59,954 bases of DNA from Haloarcula amylolytica JCM 13557. Its GTDB lineage: Archaea > Halobacteriota > Halobacteria > Halobacteriales > Haloarculaceae. The stretch lies in contig NZ_AOLW01000019.1 of NCBI RefSeq assembly GCF_000336615.1, positions 74,696 to 134,649 of the forward strand, read 5' to 3'. Under the pieces are notes generated by a model that ran no database searches, had not been told where the DNA came from, and worked only from the letters and a program-made list of their open reading frames with translations. A program made the translations under genes and the position numbers. Shown in pieces: positions 45,621 to 54,248 of this stretch (positions are counted from its first letter, which is position 1; every line of letters starts with the position of its first letter).

Positions 45621-46681
45621 AGTTCACCTCGTCGGTATTCGCTGTAGAGGTACGGGCCGATGACCAGCAGCGCGAGGGCAAACAGCACGATAGCGACGGC
45701 TGACCCGTACGCCCACTGGAGGCTGTCGAATGCGACCCGATACATCATCGTCGCCAAAATGTCCATGTTCGCCCCCGGCTGTGAGCCACGGAGCGCGTAG
45801 ATGAAGTCGAACGCTTTCAGCGCAAACACCATCAGCACCACCGACGCCGACACCGCGGAGGCACGGAGCTGCGGGATGATGACCCGCGCGTACAGACGAA
45901 CCGTCGACGCACCGTCGACCCGCGCGGCCTCGTAGTGTTCGGTCGGAATTGCTCGAAGGCCGGCGAGGAAGACGACCATCGCGTAGCCGCTGAACTGCCA
46001 GATCAGCGCGAAGATGACCGCCGCCAGTGCGGTGGTGTTCCAGGAGAGCCACTGAATGACCTCGGCGTTGACCCCGGCCGGGCGGAGTAGTCCCACGATG
46101 GCTCCTTCGAGATTGAATACCCGGAGAAGTTGATTGAGAACGCCGTTGCGGGCGTTGTACACCCACGCCCACATCGTCGCCGTGACGACGAACGAGAGGC
46201 TCATCGGGAGCAGGTATATCGTTCGGAACGTGTTCTCGAAGCGTATCTGCTGGTCGATGAGGATGGCCACGAACAGGCCAAGTGCCAGACAGAGGACGGT
46301 GAACACGACGAGTAACACCACCGTGTTCTGTGCCGCCTGCCAGAACGCCCCATCGTTCAGCATACGGCTGTACATACTGAGGTCGAAGGTCTCGTACTGC
46401 GCACCGCCCAGGCCGTTGTAGTCGGTCAGCGACAGGAGGAAGTTCCAGGCGATAGCGCCGTAGACGAAAAAGCCCGCAAACAGGACTGGCGGGAGCCAGA
46501 ACGGGGCGGATTCGACGAGTTCCCACTCGACCGGCAGTGAGTTCCGGAGCGAGTCGCCCCGGGTCGTCTTCACGGTCGCCCCCCCGTCTGTTGCCAGTTG
46601 GTCACCGTCCGATTCGTCTCTCGATACCGCCGACCGGAGCCGACCCCCGGTGGCGAGGAGTCTGCTGAGTATCTCGCGCAT
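45617..46681 (-). CDS. Sugar ABC transporter permease (MalF type)
   Basis: 354 aa with six or more membrane segments and a polar N-terminal leader of about 55 residues. EAA loop TEHYEAARVDGASTVRLYARVIIPQL. It is now the first intact gene of the operon; a short reading-frame remnant ends 7 bp upstream of its ATG. Confidence 0.94.
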   Translation of the reverse strand: MREILSRLLATGGRLRSAVSRDESDGDQLATDGGATVKTTRGDSLRNSLPVEWELVESAPFWLPPVLFAGFFVYGAIAWNFLLSLTDYNGLGGAQYETFDLSMYSRMLNDGAFWQAAQNTVVLLVVFTVLCLALGLFVAILIDQQIRFENTFRTIYLLPMSLSFVVTATMWAWVYNARNGVLNQLLRVFNLEGAIVGLLRPAGVNAEVIQWLSWNTTALAAVIFALIWQFSGYAMVVFLAGLRAIPTEHYEAARVDGASTVRLYARVIIPQLRASAVSASVVLMVFALKAFDFIYALRGSQPGANMDILATMMYRVAFDSLQWAYGSAVAIVLFALALLVIGPYLYSEYRRGEL

Positions 46682-46688
46682 GGTTGTG

Positions 46689-47039
46689 TCAGTCGTTCGC
46701 CGACGTGAGTTCGCCGTCCATCGTCCCGACGGATGTGTCGTCAGTCACATAGTCTCGCCAGCCAGCACGCGCGTAGCCCACGCGACCCGGCCAGCCTGTC
46801 GCACCAACACAGGCTGGCAAGCGGCGTGGGAACGCACGGTGACGGGTGTGCCATCCCGTCGTCGTGCCGAGCGGGCGAGCGGTTGCAACGCGGCGGGTAC
46901 ACCGGCTGCGAGTGTTCGCGATGTGTCACGTCCGTCGGTGTCCCATCGGGCCCCGACAGCCGACGACGGCAGCGACACACCGCCGTCACCGGACATTGTG
47001 GGGCATCAGTCATGAACGTCTCTGTGGCGTCGAACTCAT
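46689..47039 (-). pseudogene. Probable internally deleted substrate-binding lipoprotein gene
   Basis: The ATG at 47039 starts MSSTPQRRS and hits TGA at 47012-47010. This is the beginning expected of a haloarchaeal Tat-exported binding protein (RRS-FLK...GC). At the other end a frame closing at TGA 46689-46691 encodes GYARAGWRDYVTDD and GTMDGELTSAND, acidic haloarchaeal C-terminal sequence, 7 bp before the permease ATG. The 300 or so bases between have no coherent frame. Binding-protein genes normally sit exactly here in such operons. Confidence 0.45.
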
Positions 47040-47060
47040 GGTAAGTGGAGAGAGATTCTA

Positions 47061-47070
47061 CTTAATATTT
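47061..47070 (-). promoter_or_regulatory. TATA box of the sugar ABC operon
   Basis: AAATATTAAG on the minus strand, centred about 26 bases upstream of the ATG at 47039, which would make that ATG the leaderless start of the operon. Confidence 0.55.
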
Positions 47071-47248
47071 CCGAATGATAATACACGTTTATCTAGGTCA
47101 CGGGTTCTGAGCCCCACGGTCTCCGCTGTCGGACCGGGGACCCGTGGTGCTCAGTGAGCGACTGTCCCGGCAGCCCCAGGCCTGTGCCGAGTGGTGTCCC
47201 GACTCGTACCGGTGGGTTTTACGACCGGGCGGACCACCCCCCGGACGT

Positions 47249-48655
47249 ATGACCGACGAGTACCGGACAGAGCAGGACAGTCTCGGTGAGATGCAGGTGC
47301 CAGCCGACGCGTACTGGGGCGCACAAACGCAGCGCGCCGTCGAGAACTTCCCGATCAGCGACGTGACCTTCGGGCGGCGGTTCATCCGAGCGCTCGGCGT
47401 GGTCAAGAAAGCGGCCGCACAGGCGAACCGCGACCTCGGAACGATACCGGAAGACAAAGCCGACTGTATCGTCGAGGCCGCCGACGAGGTCATCGCCGGC
47501 GAACACGACGACCAGTTCCCCGTCGACGTGTTCCAGACTGGCTCGGGCACGTCCTCGAACATGAACGCCAACGAGGTCATTTCCAACCGCGCCACGGAAC
47601 TGTACGGCGGTGACATCGGGACCCGGGAGATCCACCCCAACGACCACGTCAACTTCGGCCAGTCCAGCAACGACGTGATTCCGACGGCGATGCACGTCGC
47701 CTCGCTGGAAGCCGTCGAGAAGGACGTCATTCCGGGCCTGAAGACGCTCCGTGACGAACTCCAGGCCAAGGAAGACGAGTTCGAGAACGTCGTCAAGACC
47801 GGTCGAACCCATCTCCAGGACGCGACGCCGGTGACGCTGGGCCAGGAGTTCTCCGGCTACCGCACGCAGGTCGAGAAAGGCATCTCCCGCGTACAGGACG
47901 TTCACGGCCGTCTCGCCGAACTCGCGCTCGGCGGAACCGCGGTCGGAACCGGCCTGAACACCCATCCCGAGTTCCCGGCGAAAGCGGCGGCGTACATCAG
48001 CGAGGAAACCGGCCTGGAGTTCCGCGAGGCCGACAACCACTTCGAGGCCCAGGCCGCCCACGACGCGATGTCCGAGGCCCACGGTGCGCTCCGGACGGTC
48101 GCCGGGTCGCTGAACAAGATCGCCAACGACCTCCGACTGCTCGCGTCCGGGCCCCGCAACGGGCTGGGCGAGATCGACCAGCCGGAGAACCAGCCCGGCT
48201 CTTCGATCATGCCCGGGAAGATCAACCCCGTCGTCGCCGAGGCAGTCAATCAGGTCCACAAGCAGGTCGTCGGCAACGACGCCGCCGTCTCGGCCGGCGC
48301 GGCGGAGGGCCAGATCGACCTGAACCTCTACAAGCCCGTGCTGGCCTCGAACTTCCTGCAGTCGGCCAAGCTTATCGCCAACAGCAGCGCGGTGTTCGGC
48401 GAGAAGTTCGTCGCCAAGCTCGAAGCCGACGCCGAGCACTGCGCCGAGCGCGTCGAGCAGAGCATGGCGCTGGCGACGGCGCTCAACCCCGCCATCGGCT
48501 ACGACAAGGCGAGCAAGGTCGCCAAGAAGGCCCTCGCCGAGGAAAAGACCATCCGCGAGGTCGTCCTCGAAGAGGGCTATCTCGACGAGGACGAGGTCGA
48601 CGACGTACTCGACCCCGAGAAGATGACGAAGCGTGGAATCCTCGGCGACGAGTAG
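47249..48655 (+). CDS. fumC: Fumarate hydratase class II
   Basis: 468 aa from ATG 47249 (MTDEYRTEQDSLGEMQVPAD). Interconverts fumarate and malate in the TCA cycle. WGAQTQRAVENFPIS, TGSGTSSNMNANEVISNRA, GRTHLQDATPVTLGQE and the superfamily signature GSSIMPGKINPVV are all intact. Monocistronic; followed by a hairpin and palindromic repeats. Confidence 0.97.
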   Translation: MTDEYRTEQDSLGEMQVPADAYWGAQTQRAVENFPISDVTFGRRFIRALGVVKKAAAQANRDLGTIPEDKADCIVEAADEVIAGEHDDQFPVDVFQTGSGTSSNMNANEVISNRATELYGGDIGTREIHPNDHVNFGQSSNDVIPTAMHVASLEAVEKDVIPGLKTLRDELQAKEDEFENVVKTGRTHLQDATPVTLGQEFSGYRTQVEKGISRVQDVHGRLAELALGGTAVGTGLNTHPEFPAKAAAYISEETGLEFREADNHFEAQAAHDAMSEAHGALRTVAGSLNKIANDLRLLASGPRNGLGEIDQPENQPGSSIMPGKINPVVAEAVNQVHKQVVGNDAAVSAGAAEGQIDLNLYKPVLASNFLQSAKLIANSSAVFGEKFVAKLEADAEHCAERVEQSMALATALNPAIGYDKASKVAKKALAEEKTIREVVLEEGYLDEDEVDDVLDPEKMTKRGILGDE

Positions 48656-48682
48656 CGAAGGCTGAGCGAAGCGAAGCCTTCG
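48656..48682 (+). terminator. Hairpin directly after fumC
   Basis: CGAAGGCT and AGCCTTCG pair over 8 bp around an 11-base loop, starting one base after the stop codon. There is no T tract, so a role in 3' end formation or mRNA stability is only suggested. Confidence 0.4.
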
Positions 48683-48687
48683 GATAA

Positions 48688-48805
48688 GCGAGCGGGGAGC
48701 GATAGCGACCCGCGAGTAGCGAGGAAGCGACCGTAGGGAGCTTCCTCGAAAATGCGAGCGGGGAACGGAGTGACCCGTGAGCAGCGAGGGCCGCTCACTC
48801 CGTTC
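48688..48805. repeat. Palindromic repeat units, haloarchaeal intergenic type
   Basis: Two related units begin GCGAGCGGGGA at 48688 and 48754 and share a following CGACCCG or TGACCCG-GAG-AGCGAGG core. Inside are strong inverted repeats: GAGGAAGC/GCTTCCTC (48721-48728 with 48740-48747) and GAACGGAGTGA/TCACTCCGTTC (48763-48773 with 48795-48805). The same core appears, inverted, in the tandem array at the window end. Confidence 0.7.
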
Positions 48806-48957
48806 GCGCCCCTCGTACCGGAACGGCGACGTGAGGAGCCGCGAACAGCAGAGAGTTCCGCTGTGACTCAGTAGTTTCTGTTCGGTTCTGCTCGGATAAT
48901 CAGCGACACCCCGACCTGACCGTATCGGTTATGTCCTATCGTGTCAAAAGATAATAC

Positions 48958-49191
48958 ATGAGCGCCACAGTGTTCCTCGACAGTTCGATGGACGGCGATA
49001 CCAGTATCGAGTGTACGACAGCCAAAGTCATGGGCAACGTCGTCTGGGCCGTACCGGAGGACGACGGCCGGGAGCGCGTTATCCCGCTCTCAAACGTGAC
49101 GGGCCTCGCCGGTGACGTCGTCGAGCAGGAGGTCGACGAGGTCGAGTACCCGGGTGGCCGCGTCACGGAACTCGTCACGCACCTCTCGTGA
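48958..49191 (+). CDS. Small hypothetical protein
   Basis: 77 aa acidic protein with beta-strand pattern (TSIECTTAKVMGNVVWAVPED, then RERVIPLSNVTGLAGDVVEQEV). It has one cysteine, no membrane segment and codon bias of a real haloarchaeal gene. AT-rich sequence (AAAAGATAATAC) precedes the ATG. Family not recognised. Confidence 0.65.
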   Translation: MSATVFLDSSMDGDTSIECTTAKVMGNVVWAVPEDDGRERVIPLSNVTGLAGDVVEQEVDEVEYPGGRVTELVTHLS

Positions 49192-49238
49192 GGTGAGAGC
49201 CTTCGAGAGCGGCGGCGGCGCTGCGAGCGATTCGTCGC

Positions 49239-49739
49239 TCAGGTCCACGACTCGCCGTCGAGAACGTACCGGCTCTCGGGGTAGCGCTCGCCGCCGATTT
49301 CGGTTTCGCTCTCGTCGGCGAACTCGAACCCGAACTGCTGGTAGAACTCGACTCCGGGCTCGTTCGCCGAGAGGACCATCGCGTTAATCCGGTCGATGTC
49401 GTGCTCGAACAGTTCCTCGCAGGTCCGTTCTAGCAGCGACCGACCGATCCCCTCGCGCCGGTAGTCGGGATGGACGTACAGCCGGAGGATGTACCCCGCG
49501 CGGTCGGTTTCGTGCCACGTCGCGTGTGCGAACCCGACGACGTGCTCTTCGCGCTCAGCGACGAACAGAAGGGTCTGCGATTCGACCAGTTCCGATTCGA
49601 TCTGTTCGGGCGAATACCAGTCGCCAACGCCGTCTTCGACTGTTTCCTGGGTGAGCAACGGGTAATCCGTCTCCCAGGCCGCCGTCGCCACCTGATTGAT
49701 GGCCGTCACATCGTCCGAAGTTGCTGGTCTGATTGTCAT
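49239..49739 (-). CDS. GNAT-family N-acetyltransferase
   Basis: 166 aa from ATG 49739 (MTIRPATSDDVTAI). Acetyl-CoA motif LYVHPDYRREGIGRSLLER and the terminal NEPGVEFYQQFGFEFADE complete the fold. Acceptor unknown; RimI-like style but not enough to assign ribosomal protein acetylation. Confidence 0.9.
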   Translation of the reverse strand: MTIRPATSDDVTAINQVATAAWETDYPLLTQETVEDGVGDWYSPEQIESELVESQTLLFVAEREEHVVGFAHATWHETDRAGYILRLYVHPDYRREGIGRSLLERTCEELFEHDIDRINAMVLSANEPGVEFYQQFGFEFADESETEIGGERYPESRYVLDGESWT

Positions 49740-49864
49740 GTGAAAACGTATGTCATTATCAGTGATATGTTTTCCCCGCAAAGGGATACTGAGGTATTTG
49801 GTTTCGCCTTCGCCGCCAGATCCGACTGGCAAAACCAATCACCAGACAATTCATATTCATAATG

Positions 49865-49874
49865 CTTTTTAATT
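49865..49874 (+). promoter_or_regulatory. TATA box of the DUF5789-like gene
   Basis: TTTTTAATTA centred about 28 bases before the ATG at 49898, favouring that start and a leaderless transcript. Confidence 0.5.
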
Positions 49875-49897
49875 ATGGACTTGAGTATCTGATACAG

Positions 49898-50194
49898 ATG
49901 CGTTACTCCGAAACGTTACAGTTGTTCGACCAGGCCTGTGATTTTCCCGCGGACCACGCCACTATCGTCCACCAGCTCGGCGACGTCGAGCTGGTCGCCC
50001 AGAACGGCGACTCCGTAGAGATGAGTGAGGTACTGGCTCGGACCAGCGAAGCCACGTACCAGTCCGCAGAGGGGCTGTACAACTCTCTCGTCGGGAACCT
50101 TGACGACGGTTTCATCGGCCGGAAGTACTACGACGACCGGGCCGGGAGCACGTCCGGAACCGACGAAGTTCGAACCGAAACGGACCGCCTGTAG
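49898..50194 (+). CDS. DUF5789-like haloarchaeal protein
   Basis: 98 aa. LFDQACDFPADHATIVHQLGDVELVAQNG and YQSAEGLYNSLVGNLDDGFIGRKYYDDR match the DUF5789 pattern as I recall it. Small soluble acidic protein; function unknown. Confidence 0.8.
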   Translation: MRYSETLQLFDQACDFPADHATIVHQLGDVELVAQNGDSVEMSEVLARTSEATYQSAEGLYNSLVGNLDDGFIGRKYYDDRAGSTSGTDEVRTETDRL

Positions 50195-50228
50195 CCGCTG
50201 GGTGTGCGGTGCCGCGTGCTGGCCCCAC

Positions 50229-51023
50229 TCAGTTCGTCGATGCGGATTCGTTGAGCCACGCCGGCCGCTCCGCCGTCGTCTCGCCGATATCCTCGTACCA
50301 GAAGCTGTATTCGACGATGCGGTCTTCGGTGCGATACCAGACGCTGAATCGGCGGACGAGGCCGGCAGGTTCGACCAGCAGTTCGATTCGGAACTCCGCC
50401 AGCCGTTCTGTGGTCGGAATCTCGCCGCCGGAACCGCGAATCCGGTAGGTGCGGCTGCCGTCCCGTGTGACGACGGCCGTGGCGCTCTGGTTGACCACGG
50501 CGTAGCGGTTCAGGTAGAACGCCGTCCGGTAGGCGTACTTGTCGCTGGTGAATCGGACCTCGCCACGCTGGCGCTCGACGGTGCCGTCGTCCCGTCGTTC
50601 GTACCAGTTGGTGCCGTCGGCGTAGGTCGACTGTTCGTACCGCTCGACAGTCCCGTTCGAGTCAGTCGTCAGTCTGACCATCTCGTCGCGATACCGCGTC
50701 GGTGATTCGACGGCGACAGTCTCGGTGCGCCGGACAGAGGTGCTGTCGTTCCCGATTGTGAGTTCGGTGTAGCGTTCGTTCAGGGTGTAGGTAGTGCCGT
50801 TGAGCGCCTGCCGGTGGGCCGCTGACAGGAGCGCGACGTTTTCGAGCCGTTCCGTGGTAACGCCGGGCGGCGAGTCCAGCGACGTTGCCGTGTCCGACTC
50901 CGCCGCTGTCGGAACCGGTGCCGGCGTGACGGTGCCCCCTTCGGTGTCGTCAGCGCCGATGAGGGCGCTACAGCCGGCTGTCAGGAGAAGGACGGCCACC
51001 GCGGCTGTCGACAGCCAGCGCAT
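50229..51023 (-). CDS. Secreted lipoprotein, haloarchaeal (LolA-like fold possible)
   Basis: 264 aa from ATG 51023. MRWLSTAAVAVLLLTAGC is a Sec signal with lipobox, followed by a Thr/Pro linker. The body has many YR/W beta strands (RYEQSTYADGTNWYERRDDG, VEYSFWYEDIG), as in haloarchaeal lipoproteins of unknown function. Divergent from gatE with an 88-bp spacer. Confidence 0.85.
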   Translation of the reverse strand: MRWLSTAAVAVLLLTAGCSALIGADDTEGGTVTPAPVPTAAESDTATSLDSPPGVTTERLENVALLSAAHRQALNGTTYTLNERYTELTIGNDSTSVRRTETVAVESPTRYRDEMVRLTTDSNGTVERYEQSTYADGTNWYERRDDGTVERQRGEVRFTSDKYAYRTAFYLNRYAVVNQSATAVVTRDGSRTYRIRGSGGEIPTTERLAEFRIELLVEPAGLVRRFSVWYRTEDRIVEYSFWYEDIGETTAERPAWLNESASTN

Positions 51024-51111
51024 ACTGACAGTGAGGGAGACACGGCCAAAAGCACGGCGGCGAGCGCGGGAAGGGTGCGTTTTTTGGCCCCCGGTCCCGG
51101 ACACCTCGACA

Positions 51112-52983
51112 ATGACTGAGTACGACTACGAGGAGCTGGGGCTCGTCGCCGGGCTGGAGATCCACCAGCAACTCGACACCGCGACGAAACTGTTCTGTGA
51201 CTGTCCGACGGCGATCCGCGAACCCGAGGAGAGCGAGCGCTCCTTTACCCGCTATCTGCACCCGACCAAGAGCGAACTCGGGGAGATCGACCAGGCGGCC
51301 TTAGAGGAGAGCATGGTCGACCGGGAGTTCGAGTACCTGGCCTACGACACGACCTGCCTCGTCGAGGAGGACGACGAGCCGCCCCACCGGGTCGACCGCG
51401 AGGCGATGGAGACGACGCTCGAAATCGCCCAGCTACTGGACATGTCCGTCGTCGACCAGGTGAACGTCATGCGCAAGATCGTCGTCGACGGCTCGAACAC
51501 CACGGGGTTCCAGCGCTCGATGCTGGTCGCCAACGACGGGGCCATCGAGACGAGCGCCGGCCCGGTCGGTATCGAGGACATGCTACTGGAGGAGGAGTCC
51601 TGCCAGCGCGTCGAAGAGACCGACGACGGCGTCCGGTTCTCGCTGGACCGACTCGGCATCCCGCTGGTCGAAATCGGGACGAAACCCGACATCAGTTCGC
51701 CCGAGCAGGCCCGCGAGGCCGCCGAGCGCATCGGGATGCTCCTCCGTTCCACCGGGAAGGTCAAACGCGGCCTCGGGACCATCCGCCAGGACGTGAACGT
51801 CTCCATTGCGGAGGGCGCACGAATCGAACTGAAAGGCGTTCAGAGCCTCGACGATATCGACGACCTCGTCCGCAACGAGGTCCGTCGGCAGGTCGAACTG
51901 CTGGACATCGCCGAGGAACTCGCCGACCGTGACGCTTCGGTGGGTGAGCCACAGGACGTGACCGAGGTGTTCGAGGACACGGATTCGGGTGTCATCGAAG
52001 GTGCACTCTCTTCAGGCGGCAAGGTTCAGGGCCTCCTGCTGTCCGGCTTCGACGGTCTCGTCGGCCACGAGATTCAGCCCGACCGGCGGCTCGGGACGGA
52101 ACTGTCCGACCACGCCAAGCGCCACGGCGCGGGCGGCATCTTCCACACCGACGAACTGCCGGCCTACGGCGTCACTGAGGCGGAAGTCGAGGCGCTGCGG
52201 GACGCTGTTGGGGCCGGCCCCGAGGACGCTGTCGCCATCGTCGCCGACGACCCCGAAACCGCCGAACTGGCTATCGACGCCGTTGCCGAACGGGCCGAGA
52301 CGGCGCTCGAAGGCGTCCCCGAGGAGACCCGCGATGCGAACGAGGACGCCACGTCGCGGTACCTCCGTCCGCTCCCCGGCGCGGCCCGGATGTACCCCGA
52401 GACGGACGTGCCGCCCGTCGAACCTGACGTGACCGAAGTCGAGACCCCGGAGCTACTCACCGAGAAGGTCGACCGGTACGAGCGCGAGTTCGACCTCGGC
52501 TCCGGCCTCGCCGAGCAGGTCGCCTACGGCCAGCGATGGCCGCTGTTCGAGGCGCTGGTGGAGGGCGAGGGCGTCGACCCGACGCTGGCCGCCGGCACGC
52601 TGGAGTCGACGCTGACCGAACTCCGCCGCGACGACGTGCCTGTCGGGAACCTCACCGACGAGCACCTGCGGGACGCAATCTTGCTGGTCGACGGCGGAGA
52701 CGTGCCGCGCGAGGGGATGGAAGCCCTCCTGACGGCACTCGCCGAGACCCCGTCGCTGACGGCCGAGGAAGCCGTCGAGCAGGAGGGACTGGGCGGCGTC
52801 GACGAGTCGGAGGTCCGGGACGCCGTTGTCGAGGTCGTCGAGCGCCACGAGGACCAGGTCGCCGAGGAGGGAATGGGGGCGTTCTCGGCGCTGATGGGCG
52901 AGTGCATGGGCGCACTCCGTGGCAAAGCTGACGGCGATACAGTCAGTGACGTGTTGCGCTCGGAGATACAGAAGCGGGCTTAA
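51112..52983 (+). CDS. gatE: Glu-tRNA(Gln) amidotransferase subunit E
   Basis: 623 aa. With GatD it converts Glu-tRNA(Gln), mischarged by the GluRS at 3.8 kb, into Gln-tRNA(Gln). LGLVAGLEIHQQLDTATKLFCDCP is the GatB/E start, followed by VDGSNTTGFQRSMLVANDG, GLGTIRQDVNVSI, an AspRS-like insert unique to GatE (about 290-400) and the C-terminal YqeY-like tail (GMGAFSALMGECMGALRGKADG). gatD is not adjacent. The stop overlaps the convergent neighbour's stop. Confidence 0.96.
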   Translation: MTEYDYEELGLVAGLEIHQQLDTATKLFCDCPTAIREPEESERSFTRYLHPTKSELGEIDQAALEESMVDREFEYLAYDTTCLVEEDDEPPHRVDREAMETTLEIAQLLDMSVVDQVNVMRKIVVDGSNTTGFQRSMLVANDGAIETSAGPVGIEDMLLEEESCQRVEETDDGVRFSLDRLGIPLVEIGTKPDISSPEQAREAAERIGMLLRSTGKVKRGLGTIRQDVNVSIAEGARIELKGVQSLDDIDDLVRNEVRRQVELLDIAEELADRDASVGEPQDVTEVFEDTDSGVIEGALSSGGKVQGLLLSGFDGLVGHEIQPDRRLGTELSDHAKRHGAGGIFHTDELPAYGVTEAEVEALRDAVGAGPEDAVAIVADDPETAELAIDAVAERAETALEGVPEETRDANEDATSRYLRPLPGAARMYPETDVPPVEPDVTEVETPELLTEKVDRYEREFDLGSGLAEQVAYGQRWPLFEALVEGEGVDPTLAAGTLESTLTELRRDDVPVGNLTDEHLRDAILLVDGGDVPREGMEALLTALAETPSLTAEEAVEQEGLGGVDESEVRDAVVEVVERHEDQVAEEGMGAFSALMGECMGALRGKADGDTVSDVLRSEIQKRA

Positions 52984-53399
52984 TTGCTCTGTTCGGGCTG
53001 TAACGAGTCGATATCGACGGCGTTCGATGACAGGCTGTTACCGCTCGCGGACAGGTCGTGTTCGACCGTCGACTCGAGCAGCGAGACGAGGGCCGGCGCG
53101 TTCGGCCCGATATCGACCATATCTTCCGACTGGTCGTACTGGACGACACCGGCATCGACCAGCCGCGGAAGGTGGTTGTGATAGAGGGCCGTGTAAATCT
53201 TGAGTCGCTCGTCGCGGTGCTGTTCGGCCGGTGTCCCGTGTTCGAATTCGGTCACCGTATCCGTGAGCACGGCTAGTGAAACCGGCGTCGTGTACTGTGA
53301 AAGCCCGTACAGGAGGTACCGCCGGTAGTGCGACGACAGGAGCGACAGTCGGTCGTCCAGCGGGAGCGAGTCGGGGATCTCAGTTTGTTTCGTATTCAT
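52980..53399 (-). CDS. Winged-helix DUF7344-like regulator
   Basis: 139 aa. LSLLSSHYRRYLLYGLSQYTTPVSLAVL and IYTALYHNHLPRLVDAGVVQYDQSEDMVDIG form the haloarchaeal winged-helix pattern in which a helix-turn-helix is followed by a VVxYD wing. Predicted DNA-binding transcription regulator; target unknown. Adjacent to another regulator-like gene on the same strand. Confidence 0.8.
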   Translation of the reverse strand: MNTKQTEIPDSLPLDDRLSLLSSHYRRYLLYGLSQYTTPVSLAVLTDTVTEFEHGTPAEQHRDERLKIYTALYHNHLPRLVDAGVVQYDQSEDMVDIGPNAPALVSLLESTVEHDLSASGNSLSSNAVDIDSLQPEQSN

Positions 53400-53460
53400 T
53401 TTGATTGGTATGGTGCTGGATGGGGACAGTTATCGTGGCAGGTTCGGGGCGGTTCGAACG

Positions 53461-53949
53461 CTATTGTACCACGGTACGCTCGTGCTCGAGTTCGTCGGCT
53501 AGGTCTGCGGTATCCGCGAGACGGTTGACACGGTCGGTGACGCGGTGGACCGTTCCATCCCGCGTACAGGGGGCGACGTGCGTGAGGTCATCGTCAACGT
53601 ATTCCGCGAGGGCAAGCGTCGGCAGCGTGATCACGCTGACCGATTCGTCAGAAACCATGTTCGTCAGCGGGTGCTCCCAGTCGAAGGCGGCAAGCGAGGC
53701 ATCGGCGTCGCGCTCCCACTGTTCGAACATGGAAAGCCGCTCCAACAGGTGTCGTCCCTCCGCAGTCCGCTGTGCGAGCCGCGGTTCGATCCGGCGCCCC
53801 CAGATTAATATCGACAGGTCCTCGATATAGCCCGCGTCCTCGAGAGCGTGTAACCGGTCGATCAGGTAGTTCTGTTGTTGCGTTGCATCTCCCGGACAGA
53901 GGGACCGGACGAACAGTTCGACGCGAACCGGATTGGCAGTGGAATCCAT
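53461..53949 (-). CDS. Haloarchaeal HTH-associated hypothetical protein
   Basis: 162 aa. PVRVELFVRSLCPGDATQQQNYLIDRLHALEDAGYIEDLSILIWGRRI starts like a family often found beside haloarchaeal HTH regulators, and SVSVITLPTLALAEYVDD gives a core strand. No DNA-binding domain is obvious. Encoded 61 bp upstream of the DUF7344-like gene; the pair is probably co-transcribed. Confidence 0.7.
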   Translation of the reverse strand: MDSTANPVRVELFVRSLCPGDATQQQNYLIDRLHALEDAGYIEDLSILIWGRRIEPRLAQRTAEGRHLLERLSMFEQWERDADASLAAFDWEHPLTNMVSDESVSVITLPTLALAEYVDDDLTHVAPCTRDGTVHRVTDRVNRLADTADLADELEHERTVVQ

Positions 53950-54248
53950 AGTGAGATGTTGAGTATCCTGTGCCTCGCTACAGCGCTGACTGTCCTAAGC
54001 ACTCTCTCTAGGCCCCTAGAATAAATCGGGGCGAATCGGATTCATGGATGATATATCTGGGTCAATCGGTAATTGGTTAGTATGTGAATATCTGTTAGTT
54101 GTTTTGCCAAGCTTGTGTTCAAATCAGCCCGAATACAGCTCTAGAGTTCGATTTCTGCATAGTATTCACCACAGACGTGTGCCCCGACAAAATATTACTA
54201 TTCTAACCAGACACCGGGCGTTAAGTAGCTCGCCGCCACACTTGACTC
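53950..54248. promoter_or_regulatory. AT-rich divergent promoter region
   Basis: 299 bases of lower GC between the hypothetical (-) and the HTH_10 regulator (+). AAATATTAC near 54190 is a candidate TATA element for the regulator. No gene seen within. Confidence 0.4.

Noticed and set aside
46741..47013. Minus-strand frame upstream of the MalF-type permease as a whole gene
   Set aside because: Cys/Arg/Pro-rich composition unlike haloarchaeal proteins; better explained as sequence inside a deleted binding-protein gene.
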